Part shown: positions 25,596-33,815 of the stretch, one piece after another
Position numbering within the stretch: position 1 is the first letter of the stretch
Layout of the letters: each line of letters starts with the position of its first letter
Source of the DNA: JBHYDC01 sp051861205
GTDB taxonomy: Bacteria > Pseudomonadota > Alphaproteobacteria > Rhizobiales > Pleomorphomonadaceae
Length of the DNA stretch: 64,000 nt
NCBI GenBank assembly: GCA_051861205.1
Contig: JBHYDC010000001.1
Span: forward strand, 230,963-294,962
Reading direction: 5' to 3'
The notes under the pieces: generated by a model
What the model saw: the letters and a program-made list of their open reading frames with translations, nothing else
Database searches by the model: none
What the model was told of the DNA's origin: nothing
Program-made: the position numbers and the translations under genes

Positions 25596-26654
25596 ATGAA
25601 GACCATCAAGGGACCAGCGATTTTCCTCGCGCAGTTCGCGGGCGACGCGGCGCCGTTCAATTCACTCGATTCCATCTGCAAATGGGCCGCCTCGCTCGGC
25701 TATGTCGGCGTTCAGATACCGACTTGGGACGGCCGGCTGTTCGATCTGAAGCAGGCCTCGGAATCGAAGACCTATTGCGACGACATCAAAGGTGTCGCGG
25801 CCAGCCACGGCATCGCGATCACCGAGCTTTCCACCCATCTGCAAGGCCAACTCGTGGCCGTGAACCCCGCTTACGACGAAGCCTTCGACGGCTTCGCGGC
25901 GCCGGAGGTGCGCGGCAATCCGCAGGCGCGGCAGGCTTGGGCGGTCGATCAGGTGAAGCGGGCGGCGCAGGCCTCGCGCAACCTCGGCCTCAACGCCTCC
26001 GTCACCTTTTCTGGCGCGCTGGCGTGGCCCTATGTCTACCCCTGGCCGCAGCGTCCGGCGGGGCTCATCGAGACCGCGTTTCAGGAACTGGCAAACCGCT
26101 GGCGGCCGATTCTCGACGTTTACGAGGATAACGGCATCGACCTTTGCTATGAAATCCACCCCGGCGAGGACCTGCACGACGGCGTGACCTTCGAGATGTT
26201 CTTGGAGCGGGTGAACAACCACGCTCGCTGCAACATGCTCTACGATCCCTCGCATTATGTTCTGCAAGCGCTCGACTATCTCGACAACATCGACATCTAT
26301 CACGAGCGCATCAAGATGTTCCACGTCAAGGACGCCGAGTTGAACCCGACCGGGCGGCAGGGCGTTTACGGCGGCTATCAGTCGTGGGTGAACCGGGCCG
26401 GCCGCTTCCGTTCGCTCGGCGACGGGCAGGTCGACTTCTCCTCGATCTTCTCCAAGCTGACGCAATACGGCTTCGAGGGCTGGGCTGTTCTCGAATGGGA
26501 ATGCGCGCTGAAGCACCCGGAAGACGGGGCGCGCGAGGGCGCCGAGTTCATCAAGAACCACATCATCCGCGTGACCGAGAAGGCGTTCGACGATTTCGCC
26601 GGCGCCGGCACCGATGAAGCCGCCAATCGCCGCCTTCTGGGCATCGACCGTTGA
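25596..26654 (+). CDS. Sugar phosphate isomerase/epimerase family protein
   Basis: The 352-residue protein is an AP-endonuclease-2-type TIM barrel. Likely metal-binding segments are CYEIHPGEDLHDG, MLYDPSHYV and FHVKDAE, with the final WECALKHPEDG. ATG at 25596 follows GGAAGGA. It is followed after 21 bp by a Gfo/Idh/MocA dehydrogenase; this pairing is common in inositol, keto-sugar or rare-sugar catabolism. The actual sugar is unknown. Confidence 0.88.
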   Translation: MKTIKGPAIFLAQFAGDAAPFNSLDSICKWAASLGYVGVQIPTWDGRLFDLKQASESKTYCDDIKGVAASHGIAITELSTHLQGQLVAVNPAYDEAFDGFAAPEVRGNPQARQAWAVDQVKRAAQASRNLGLNASVTFSGALAWPYVYPWPQRPAGLIETAFQELANRWRPILDVYEDNGIDLCYEIHPGEDLHDGVTFEMFLERVNNHARCNMLYDPSHYVLQALDYLDNIDIYHERIKMFHVKDAELNPTGRQGVYGGYQSWVNRAGRFRSLGDGQVDFSSIFSKLTQYGFEGWAVLEWECALKHPEDGAREGAEFIKNHIIRVTEKAFDDFAGAGTDEAANRRLLGIDR

Positions 26655-26675
26655 ACCCGTTCGGAGACTTCCCTC

Positions 26676-27851
26676 ATGACCATCGAAGCTCATGACGACG
26701 GCCGGAAGGCCGGCCCGATCCGCCTCGGCATGGTGGGCGGCGGGCAGGGCGCGTTCATCGGCGCCGTTCACCGCATTGCTGCCCGTCTCGACGGCGAGTT
26801 CCAGCTTGTCGCGGGTGCGTTGTCGTCGGACCCTGAACGGGCCCGCCTCTCCGCGCTCGAACTCGGCCTCGATCCGACGCGCGCCTACACCTCCTTCGAG
26901 GGTATGGCGCGCGCCGAATCCACCCGGAAAGACGGCATCGAAGCCGTCGCGATCGTGACCCCCAATCACATGCATTTCCCGGTCGCGAAAGCCTTCCTGG
27001 AATGCGGCATCGACGTGATCTGCGACAAGCCGCTGACCTCGACCCTGGAAGACGCCTACGCGCTGCGCGACCTCGTCAACGCGTCCGGCAAGCTCTTCGT
27101 GCTCACGCATAACTACACCGGCTATCCCATGGTGCGGCAGGCGCGCGAGATGATCGCGGCGGGCGCGCTCGGCGCAATCCGCGTGGTGCAGGTGGAGTAT
27201 CCGCAGGCCTGGCTCACCACCAAGGTCGAGGACACCGGATCGAAACAGGCGACGTGGCGCGTGGATCCGGCCAAATCCGGCGCGGGCGGAGCAATCGGCG
27301 ACATCGGCACCCACGCCTATAACCTTGCCGCCTTCGCCACCGGGCTCGAACTCGATGCGGTCTCGGCGGATCTCACCAGCTTCGTCGAAGGCCGCCGGCT
27401 CGACGACAATGTTCACATCCTGCTGCGTTACAAAGGCGGCGCCAAGGGCATGCTTTGGGCAAGCCAGGTGGCGCCCGGCAACGAGAACGGCCTGCGCCTT
27501 CGCGTCTACGGCGAAAAGGGCGGCCTGGAGTGGAGCCAGGAGGACCCGAACTACCTCTGGTTCACGCCCCATGGCGAGCCCAAGCGGCGCATCACGCGCG
27601 GCGGCGACGGGGCAGGCCCGGCCGCCGCCCGCGTGACCCGCGTGCCGTTCGGCCACCCCGAGGGCTATCTGGAAGGCTTTGCCACCATCTATGCCGAAGC
27701 CGCCCGTGCGATCCGCGCCAAGCGGGAAGGCCGCGCCCCCGATCCGGATGTGATCTATCCCACCGTGGACGATGGGGTGAAGGGCATGGAGTTCATCGAC
27801 GCCTCCGTGCGCTCGTCGAAGGCCGACGGGGTGTGGACGAAGGTCGGCTGA
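26676..27851 (+). CDS. Gfo/Idh/MocA family oxidoreductase
   Basis: The 391-residue NAD(P)-dependent dehydrogenase has the nucleotide motif LGMVGGGQGAFIGAVHR, the conserved CDKPLTSTLEDA and the catalytic segment GAIGDIGTHAYNLA. It probably acts with the isomerase directly upstream on one sugar or polyol pathway. A hairpin terminator closes the pair before the ABC transporter genes. Substrate is not deducible. Confidence 0.9.
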   Translation: MTIEAHDDGRKAGPIRLGMVGGGQGAFIGAVHRIAARLDGEFQLVAGALSSDPERARLSALELGLDPTRAYTSFEGMARAESTRKDGIEAVAIVTPNHMHFPVAKAFLECGIDVICDKPLTSTLEDAYALRDLVNASGKLFVLTHNYTGYPMVRQAREMIAAGALGAIRVVQVEYPQAWLTTKVEDTGSKQATWRVDPAKSGAGGAIGDIGTHAYNLAAFATGLELDAVSADLTSFVEGRRLDDNVHILLRYKGGAKGMLWASQVAPGNENGLRLRVYGEKGGLEWSQEDPNYLWFTPHGEPKRRITRGGDGAGPAAARVTRVPFGHPEGYLEGFATIYAEAARAIRAKREGRAPDPDVIYPTVDDGVKGMEFIDASVRSSKADGVWTKVG

Positions 27852-28228
27852 ACGGCCGCGGCGCAGAGGCGGTATCACGCGATAACGGCGGATGGGGCGT
27901 TATGTTAGCCCCATCTCTTTAGCGCCGGGAGATTGCGCTTGCTGCCGGGGGCATACATAGTCAAAACATCATAGATACGGTGGCCGGTAGCGAGGCCTTT
28001 CTTTGTTGATGGCGGGCCCGATCTTGGGCCGGTGTGGTTTTTCGGCGAATACGGCATGTCATGGCCGGCCGGGCAGACCCATCGAACTATTATAGAGGTC
28101 GGCTCTCGGATGAGTTCAGGCCTGGGTGGTGTTCGCTGCGTCCGTTTTTCGGACCAACCGCTCGGTCTTGTTACATGAAGTATCAAAGAGCTTCCGGTTG
28201 GGGCTCTTGTCACAAAGGGGGGTATTCG
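27852..28228. other. 377-bp gap before the ABC transporter genes
   Basis: The gap holds a terminator hairpin at 27891-27920 near its start and a strong ribosome-binding site (AAAGGGGGG) at its end. Reading frames through it show no protein-like sequence. The sequence is richer in A and T than its flanks (for example around 27950-28000 and 28080-28200), which fits a promoter region for the transporter. I see no further clear element. Confidence 0.6.
27891..27920 (+). terminator. Terminator after the isomerase/oxidoreductase pair
   Basis: GATGGGGC (27891-27898) pairs perfectly with GCCCCATC (27908-27915) around a 9-base loop, followed by TCTTTA. The T-run is short, so strength is uncertain. 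Confidence 0.6.
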
Positions 28229-29326
28229 ATGAAAAAGAGCGTGCTTCTGACGTCCGTCGCCATCATCACGTAGCTTGCGACCGCTGGGGCGTCGTTCGCT
28301 CAATCGGCGGAGCTTATCGAGGCCGCCAAGGCCGAGGGCCAGCTCACCACGATCGCCCTGCCGCATGACTGGTGCGGTTATGGCGCTGTGATCGAGGGCT
28401 TCAAGGCCAAATACGGCCTGACCATCAACGAGCTTAACCCGGATGCCGGCTCCGCCGACGAGATCGAAGCGATCAAGGCGAACAAGGACAACAAGGGCCC
28501 GCAGGCTCCCGACGTGATCGACGTCGGCTTCTCCTTCGGCCCGAGCGCCAAGGCCGAAGGCCTGATCCAGCCCTACAAGGTCTCGACCTGGGACACGATT
28601 CCCGACTCCGCCGAGGATGCCGAGGGCTATTGGTACGGCGACTACTACGGCGTGCTCGCCTTCCAGGTGAATACCGACCTCGTGCAGAACGTGCCGACCG
28701 ACTGGGCCGACCTCTTGAAGCCGGAATACGCCAACGCAGTCGCCCTCGCCGGTGATCCGCGCGCCTCGAACCAAGCCATCCAAGGCGTGTTCGCGGCTGG
28801 CTTGTCGGTTTCGGGCGGCGATGTCGACAAGGCGGCTCAGGCCGGGCTCGACTTCTTCGCCGAATTGAACAAGGCCGGAAACTTCGTGCCCGTGATCGGC
28901 AAGGCCGCCTCGCTCGCGCAGGGCGCCACCCCGATCATCATCCGCTGGGACTACAACGCCCTTGCCGACCGCGACACCCTCGCCGGCAATCCGAATGTGG
29001 CCGTTGTCGTGCCGAAGACGGGCGTCGTCGCCGGCGTCTACGTCCAGGCGATCAGCGCCTACGCACCCCATCCGAACGCTGCCAAGCTTTGGATGGAATA
29101 CCTCTACTCCGACGAAGGTCAGCTTGGCTGGCTGAAGGGCTACTGCCACCCGATCCGCTTCAACGATCTGGCGAAGAACGGCAAGATCCCGCAGGAACTG
29201 CTCGACAAGCTTCCCCCGGCCGAAGCTTACGATAAGGCCCTTTTCCCGACGCTGGAACAGCAGGGCGCGGCCAAGGAACTGATCACCACCAAGTGGGACA
29301 GCGTTGTCGGCGCCGACGTGAAGTGA
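28229..29326 (+). pseudogene. ABC transporter substrate-binding protein gene with in-frame amber codon
   Basis: From a well-placed ATG at 28229, behind AAAGGGGGG, the frame reads a normal signal peptide (MKKSVLLTSVAIIT), then TAG at 28271-28273, then LATAGASFAQSAEL and an intact binding-protein domain to 29326. Without the stop the product would be 364 residues plus one, PotD/AfuA-like (LTTIALPHDWCGYG; FSFGPSAKAEGLIQP; IIIRWDYNALADRD). The only break is at codon 15. The downstream frame can restart at GTG 28388 but would lack export. Three intact transporter genes follow. It may be a recent nonsense mutation, a sequencing error or a suppressed amber. Confidence 0.85.
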
Positions 29327-29344
29327 TCTGACTGAACGATCGAT

Positions 29345-29374
29345 CGGCGCCGCGCGGACCCCCGTGCGGCGCCG
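29345..29374. other. Strong hairpin between binding-protein and permease genes
   Basis: CGGCGCCGC (29345-29353) and GCGGCGCCG (29366-29374) pair perfectly, and the inner bases extend the stem by about four pairs to a loop of ACCC. No T-run follows. As with the choX-choW hairpin, a role in mRNA stability or partial termination is inferred. Confidence 0.7.
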
Positions 29375-29431
29375 GCGACTGCATGCGAGCCCGGTGACGG
29401 GACCCGCGCGACCGGCACGCTCAAGGCGCCC

Positions 29432-30322
29432 ATGACTTCCCTCACCACATCGGCGACCGCTCCGCGCACCCGCCCCCTGACCATATCCTGGGCCTGGGTC
29501 GGCGTTACGCCGTTTCTGCTCTTCGCGGTGCTGTTTCTGATCGCGCCCACGAGCTATCTCGTGATCGGAGCCTTTCAGGACCCGCAAGGCAATTTCACGA
29601 TCCAGAACATCCTGGATCTGTGGCAGCCTTCGATCATCGCGGCCTACCGGATCTCGATCAGCATCAGCGCGGCCTCGGCGCTCATCGGCGCGCTGTTCGG
29701 CTTCATGCTGGCTTATGCCGCCGTGGGCGGCGGACTGCCGCGCTGGATCCGGCCGACGCTGACCACTTTTTCCGGCGTCGCCTCGAATTTTGCCGGCGTG
29801 CCGCTGGCCTTCGCCTTCCTCGCCACGCTCGGCCGCCTCGGCCTTGTGACGCTTCTCCTGCGCGATCTGTTCGGCTTCAACCTCTACGCCACAGGCTTCA
29901 ACCTCCTCACCTTTTGGGGCCTGACGCTCACCTATCTCTATTTCCAGATCCCGCTCATGGTGCTGATCATCACGCCGGCCCTCGACGGGATGAAGACGGA
30001 ATGGCGCGAGGCGTCGTCGATCCTGGGCGCTTCCACTTGGCAGTATTGGCGCTATGTCGCCGGTCCGATCTTGTGGCCGAGCGTTCTGGGCTCGGCGCTG
30101 CTTCTCTTCGCCAACGCCTTCGGCGCGATCGCCACCGCTTACGCGCTGACGGGGTCCTCACTCAACATCATCACCATCTTGCTCTATGCCCAGATCCGCG
30201 GCGACGTGCTGCATAACCCGCACCTTGGCTACGCCATCGCTTTTGGCATGATCGTGATCACCGCCGTTTCGAACGTGACCTATATCTGGCTGCGTTCGCG
30301 CAGCGAACGGTGGCTGAAATGA
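29432..30322 (+). CDS. ABC transporter permease (PotB-like)
   Basis: The 296-residue protein has about six membrane segments beginning at residue 20 (WAWVGVTPFLLFAVLFLIA) and the EAA loop REASSILGASTWQYWRYV. It is the first permease of the transporter whose binding-protein gene carries the amber codon. Its stop overlaps the next start. Substrate unknown. Confidence 0.88.
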   Translation: MTSLTTSATAPRTRPLTISWAWVGVTPFLLFAVLFLIAPTSYLVIGAFQDPQGNFTIQNILDLWQPSIIAAYRISISISAASALIGALFGFMLAYAAVGGGLPRWIRPTLTTFSGVASNFAGVPLAFAFLATLGRLGLVTLLLRDLFGFNLYATGFNLLTFWGLTLTYLYFQIPLMVLIITPALDGMKTEWREASSILGASTWQYWRYVAGPILWPSVLGSALLLFANAFGAIATAYALTGSSLNIITILLYAQIRGDVLHNPHLGYAIAFGMIVITAVSNVTYIWLRSRSERWLK

Positions 30323-31107
30323 AGCAGAACCGGTTCGGCCACTGGCTCGCGATCACGCTCGGCACGCTCTATTTCGTGGTGCCGCTGATCGCCACCTTCG
30401 AGTTCTCCCTTCGCATCCGCCGCGAGGGTTACAGCTTCGACGCCTACCGGATCGTGCTTAGCGATCCGAGGTTCCAGGAATCCTTCCTGTTCTCGCTGGC
30501 GCTGGCGCTCGCCACCATCGTGGTCGGCATCGTCCTCGTCGTCCCCACGGCCTATTGGGTGCAGCTTCGCCTGCCGAAGCTGCGGCCTGTCGTCGAGTTC
30601 GTGACGCTGTTGCCCCTGGTGATCCCGGCCATCGTGCTTGTGTTCGGCTATATCCGGATCTACAATTCCTCAAGCTGGCTGCCGCTGACCGACACCACGT
30701 TTGGAACCAACATCCTCCTCACCTTCGGCTATGTCACGCTCGCCTTGCCCTACATGTACCGATCCGTCGACACCGGGCTTCGCGCGATCGACATCCGAAC
30801 GCTGACAGAGGCGGCGGAAAGCCTGGGCGCGCGCTGGCCCACTATCCTGTTCCGCATCATTTTGCCGAATATCCGCTCGGCCATTCTGTCGGGCGCCTTC
30901 CTCACCGTGGCGATCGTCATCGGCGAGTTCACCTTTGCGAGCCTTTTGAACCGGCCCGCTTTCGGCCCCTATCTCCAGATGATCGGCGCCAACCGGGCTT
31001 ATGAGCCGGCCGCGCTCGCCGTCATCGCCTTCCTCGTCACCTGGGCCTGCATGGGCTTGATCCAGGTCTTCGGCCGCGCCCGTCGCGGCGCCCCTGGCGG
31101 GCGCTGA
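30319..31107 (+). CDS. ABC transporter permease (PotC-like)
   Basis: The 262-residue permease has the EAA loop TEAAESLGARWPTILFRIIL and about six membrane segments. ATG at 30319 overlaps the upstream stop (ATGA), so the two permeases are coupled. It ends 41 bp before the ATPase gene. Confidence 0.88.
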   Translation: MKQNRFGHWLAITLGTLYFVVPLIATFEFSLRIRREGYSFDAYRIVLSDPRFQESFLFSLALALATIVVGIVLVVPTAYWVQLRLPKLRPVVEFVTLLPLVIPAIVLVFGYIRIYNSSSWLPLTDTTFGTNILLTFGYVTLALPYMYRSVDTGLRAIDIRTLTEAAESLGARWPTILFRIILPNIRSAILSGAFLTVAIVIGEFTFASLLNRPAFGPYLQMIGANRAYEPAALAVIAFLVTWACMGLIQVFGRARRGAPGGR

Positions 31108-31148
31108 CCAATGGCGCGCCGAACCGGCTGTCACTTTTGGGAACCACG

Positions 31149-32213
31149 ATGAGCTTCATCGAAATCCGCAATCTTCAAAAGGCCTTCGGCTCCCAAACCG
31201 TCGTCCACGATTTCTCGCTCACCGTCGCCAAGGGCGAGTTCGTCTCCTTCCTCGGCCCGTCCGGTTGCGGCAAGACCACGGTGCTGCGCATGATCGCGGG
31301 GTTTGAAAGCGTGACGAGCGGCCAGATCGTCATCGACGGCCGCGACGTGGCCTCGCTCCATCCAAGCCGGCGCAACGTCGGCATGGTGTTTCAGTCCTAC
31401 GCTCTGTTCCCGAACATGACGGTAGCCGAAAACATCGGCTTCGGCCTGAAGGTGTCGGACAAGCCCGCCGCCGAGGCTAAGGCCCGTGTTGCGGAAATGC
31501 TGGAACTGATCAAGCTGCCTCAGCTTGCCGGTCGTTATCCCTATCAGCTCTCCGGCGGCCAGCAGCAGCGCGTCGCGCTCGCCCGCGCGCTGGCGGTTCG
31601 CCCGCAGGTGCTGCTTCTCGACGAGCCGCTTTCGGCCCTCGACGCCAAGATCCGCGTGTCGCTGCGCGAGGATATCCGCGCCCTGCAACGCGCTTTGAAC
31701 ATCACTACTATTTTCGTCACCCACGACCAGGAGGAGGCGCTTTCGATCTCGGACCGGATCGTGGTGATGAACGAAGGCCGGGCCGAACAGGTCGGCAATC
31801 CCTTCGAGATCTACAACTTCCCGCGCACCCGCTTCGTGGCGTCCTTCGTCGGTACGCTGAACATCCTGAAGGCGCGGGTGCTGGACCCAGTCGCCGGGCG
31901 GATCGATCTCGACGGCCATGAAGTCATCACCGGCGGCGGCCTTTCCCAAGCGAGCGCGGGCGATGTCTGCACCGTGGCGCTCCGCCCGGAAGCGGTCACG
32001 ATCTCCGCCGGAGAGGGCGCCGGCAACAGGCTTCCCGGCACCATCGAGGAAGTCGCCTTCCTCGGCGCCGTGGTTCGCGTGCGCGTCCGGGTCGGTGAAC
32101 ACGCGATTTCGCTCGACATGTTCAACGACCCCAATGTGCGCCCGCCCGAGCGCGGCGCGCCGGCAACCATCGCCTTCAAACGCGACGACCTTCTGGTTCT
32201 GAAGGACGCCTGA
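31149..32213 (+). CDS. ABC transporter ATP-binding protein
   Basis: The 354-residue ATPase has Walker A GPSGCGKTT, Q-loop VFQSYALFPNMTV, signature LSGGQQQRVALARAL, Walker B VLLLDEP and a C-terminal TOBE domain (VTISAGEGAGNRLPG; VAFLGAVVRVRV). ATG at 31149 follows GGGAA. It completes a four-gene importer of the polyamine/iron type. The intact state of this and the permeases suggests the transporter is or recently was in use. Confidence 0.9.
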   Translation: MSFIEIRNLQKAFGSQTVVHDFSLTVAKGEFVSFLGPSGCGKTTVLRMIAGFESVTSGQIVIDGRDVASLHPSRRNVGMVFQSYALFPNMTVAENIGFGLKVSDKPAAEAKARVAEMLELIKLPQLAGRYPYQLSGGQQQRVALARALAVRPQVLLLDEPLSALDAKIRVSLREDIRALQRALNITTIFVTHDQEEALSISDRIVVMNEGRAEQVGNPFEIYNFPRTRFVASFVGTLNILKARVLDPVAGRIDLDGHEVITGGGLSQASAGDVCTVALRPEAVTISAGEGAGNRLPGTIEEVAFLGAVVRVRVRVGEHAISLDMFNDPNVRPPERGAPATIAFKRDDLLVLKDA

Positions 32214-32218
32214 GCGCT

Positions 32219-32240
32219 GCGGGGCCGCAAGCAGCCCCGC
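32219..32240. terminator. Hairpin between convergent ATPase and EF-hand genes
   Basis: GCGGGGC (32219-32225) pairs with GCCCCGC (32234-32240) around an 8-base loop. There is no T-run. Its place between two convergent stops suggests a bidirectional terminator or barrier. Confidence 0.45.
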
Positions 32241-32251
32241 CGTCGCTGTCC

Positions 32252-32806
32252 TTACTGCTGATCGCCGGACCCGTCATCGTCCTGGCCGCCGTCGCGATCC
32301 CCGCTGCCCCACCAGCCCTGGTGCATGCCGCGCCGTCCCTCGCCGCGCCGCCCACGGTCGTCTGGGCTCAGGGCCCCGTCGTTGTTGCGGTCAAACCGCT
32401 GTACCGCATTGCTCGTCAGCGCCGACACTTCATCGGGGGTAATCTGCCCGTCGCCGCTCCGGTCCAGGAACTGGAAGGCCCGCACCATCATGTCGCGGTG
32501 CTGCTGGTAGAACCAAGGCTCGAATTCCTGAAGCGAAACGCCGCCCTGGCCGTCGGTGTTGGCTTTGGCGAATTCTTCGGCCTGGAGCTTGTTGATCTCG
32601 TCTTGCGTGATCTTGCCATCCTTGTTGGCATCGAAGCGTTCCATCATGCGCTGTGCCATTCCGCCCATCGGGCCACCCATGCCCATACCCATTCCGCCCA
32701 TACCGCCGCCCTGGTGCATGCCCCATCCACCGGAGCCGGCCACGGCAAGCGGTATCGCTGCAAAGAAGGCAGCCGCCGCAAGGGCAGAGATTGTGAAGGT
32801 TTTCAT
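32252..32806 (-). CDS. Exported EF-hand calcium-binding protein
   Basis: The 184-residue protein has a signal peptide (cleavage near VAG, residues 22-24), a Gly/Met-rich linker (residues 24-50) and four EF-hand loops: residues 59-70 (DANKDGKITQDE), 83-94 (degenerate, with Asn/Asp/Gln ligands), 115-126 (DRSGDGQITPDE) and 139-150 (DRNNDGALSPDD). The C-terminus is Asp/Gly-rich. It should bind Ca2+ in the periplasm or at the surface. It is divergent from a two-component system across 280 bp, which suggests a regulatory link. Confidence 0.88.
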   Translation of the reverse strand: MKTFTISALAAAAFFAAIPLAVAGSGGWGMHQGGGMGGMGMGMGGPMGGMAQRMMERFDANKDGKITQDEINKLQAEEFAKANTDGQGGVSLQEFEPWFYQQHRDMMVRAFQFLDRSGDGQITPDEVSALTSNAVQRFDRNNDGALSPDDRGRRGEGRRGMHQGWWGSGDRDGGQDDDGSGDQQ

Positions 32807-32984
32807 AGCTCGTCTCCTGACAAAATCATTCGGCTAGGAAAAAGGGATATGAACGCCCTGAAGTTCCGAACCGTCGGCGGGATAGTCGTCCCGTCGTCCA
32901 CGCCGCCAGAGATAGCTGCCCGATGTCGCGAAACTTTGCCCGGAAACGGCGCGAGTGTCGCCGTCCGTCGCGGATCGGCTTTCT

Positions 32985-33002
32985 GTTACATCTCGTTACG
33001 TC
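32985..33002 (+). promoter_or_regulatory. Tandem direct-repeat operator of OmpR type
   Basis: GTTACATC (32985-32992) and GTTACGTC (32995-33002) are direct repeats with a 10-bp period, the geometry bound by tandem OmpR/PhoB-family dimers. They lie 85 bp upstream of the response-regulator start and 179 bp upstream of the divergent EF-hand start. Binding by the adjacent regulator is inferred. Confidence 0.5.
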
Positions 33003-33086
33003 TTTCCCTGGCGCCCCGTTCGCGCCCGTCTAAGATGGCGTTATGGAAAGGGCCCGAATGCCACCTAATGCTCCAGACGCTGTGAG

Positions 33087-33815
33087 ATGACAGACCCTTC
33101 GCCCCACATCCTCGTCGTCGACGACCACCGCGATATTCGCGACCTCATCGGCCGATATCTCCTGAAGAACGGGCTGCGCGTGACCACGGCCGAAAGCGCG
33201 GCTGCTGCGAGGAAGGCCCTGAAAGCCGCCGCCGTCGATCTGGTAGTCCTCGACGTGATGATGCCCGGCGAGGACGGGTTGTCGCTATGCCGTCATCTCA
33301 GTGAATCCTCCGACACGCCGGTCATCCTTTTGACCGCGATGGCCGAGGACACCGACCGGGTGGTGGGTCTGGAAATCGGCGCCGATGATTATGTGACCAA
33401 GCCGTTCAATCCCCGCGAACTCCTCGCCCGCATCCGCGCCGTCCTGCGCCGCACCCAGGCCGTGCCCCGCCAGCGCGACCCGCTGGACGCCAAGCGCATC
33501 GGCTTCGACCGTTTCGTGCTGGATGTCTCCCGCCGCGAATTGATCGACGCCGAAGGCGTGTCCGCGCCCCTCTCCACGGCGGAATTTCAGCTCCTCGCCG
33601 CCTTCCTGAAGCGCCCAAACATGGTGCTTTCGCGCGATCAACTGATGGACCTCACCTCCGGCCGCACGCCGCAGATCTTCGACCGGTCTATCGACAATCA
33701 GGTAAGTCGGCTTAGAAAAAAGCTGGAGGTTGACGTAAAGAACCCCGTGCTGATCAAAACCGTGTGGGGCGGTGGCTATATGTTCACCGCCGATGTGACG
33801 GAGCTTGGATCATGA
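33087..33815 (+). CDS. OmpR-family response regulator
   Basis: The 242-residue regulator has a receiver domain with phospho-acceptor Asp56 (LVVLDVMMPGEDG), acidic pair Asp12/Asp13 and Lys in YVTKPF, then a C-terminal winged helix (STAEFQLLAAFLKRPNMVLSRDQL; SIDNQVSRLRKKLE). It overlaps the sensor kinase start by 4 bases (ATGA), so the two are a pair. A tandem operator upstream suggests autoregulation. Confidence 0.93.
   Translation: MTDPSPHILVVDDHRDIRDLIGRYLLKNGLRVTTAESAAAARKALKAAAVDLVVLDVMMPGEDGLSLCRHLSESSDTPVILLTAMAEDTDRVVGLEIGADDYVTKPFNPRELLARIRAVLRRTQAVPRQRDPLDAKRIGFDRFVLDVSRRELIDAEGVSAPLSTAEFQLLAAFLKRPNMVLSRDQLMDLTSGRTPQIFDRSIDNQVSRLRKKLEVDVKNPVLIKTVWGGGYMFTADVTELGS

Noticed and set aside
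25662..27878. 738-residue antisense frame opposite the isomerase and oxidoreductase genes
   Set aside because: It spans two clear genes on the other strand and shows only Arg/Gly/Val-rich shadow sequence.
28229..28273. Recoding of TAG as pyrrolysine or another amino acid
   Set aside because: The codon is in a signal peptide, no pyl genes or suppressor tRNA are visible, and a simple nonsense mutation or error explains it.
27905..29587. 560-residue antisense frame opposite the broken binding-protein gene
   Set aside because: No signal peptide or domain; the other strand has a clear binding-protein domain, so this is a shadow.
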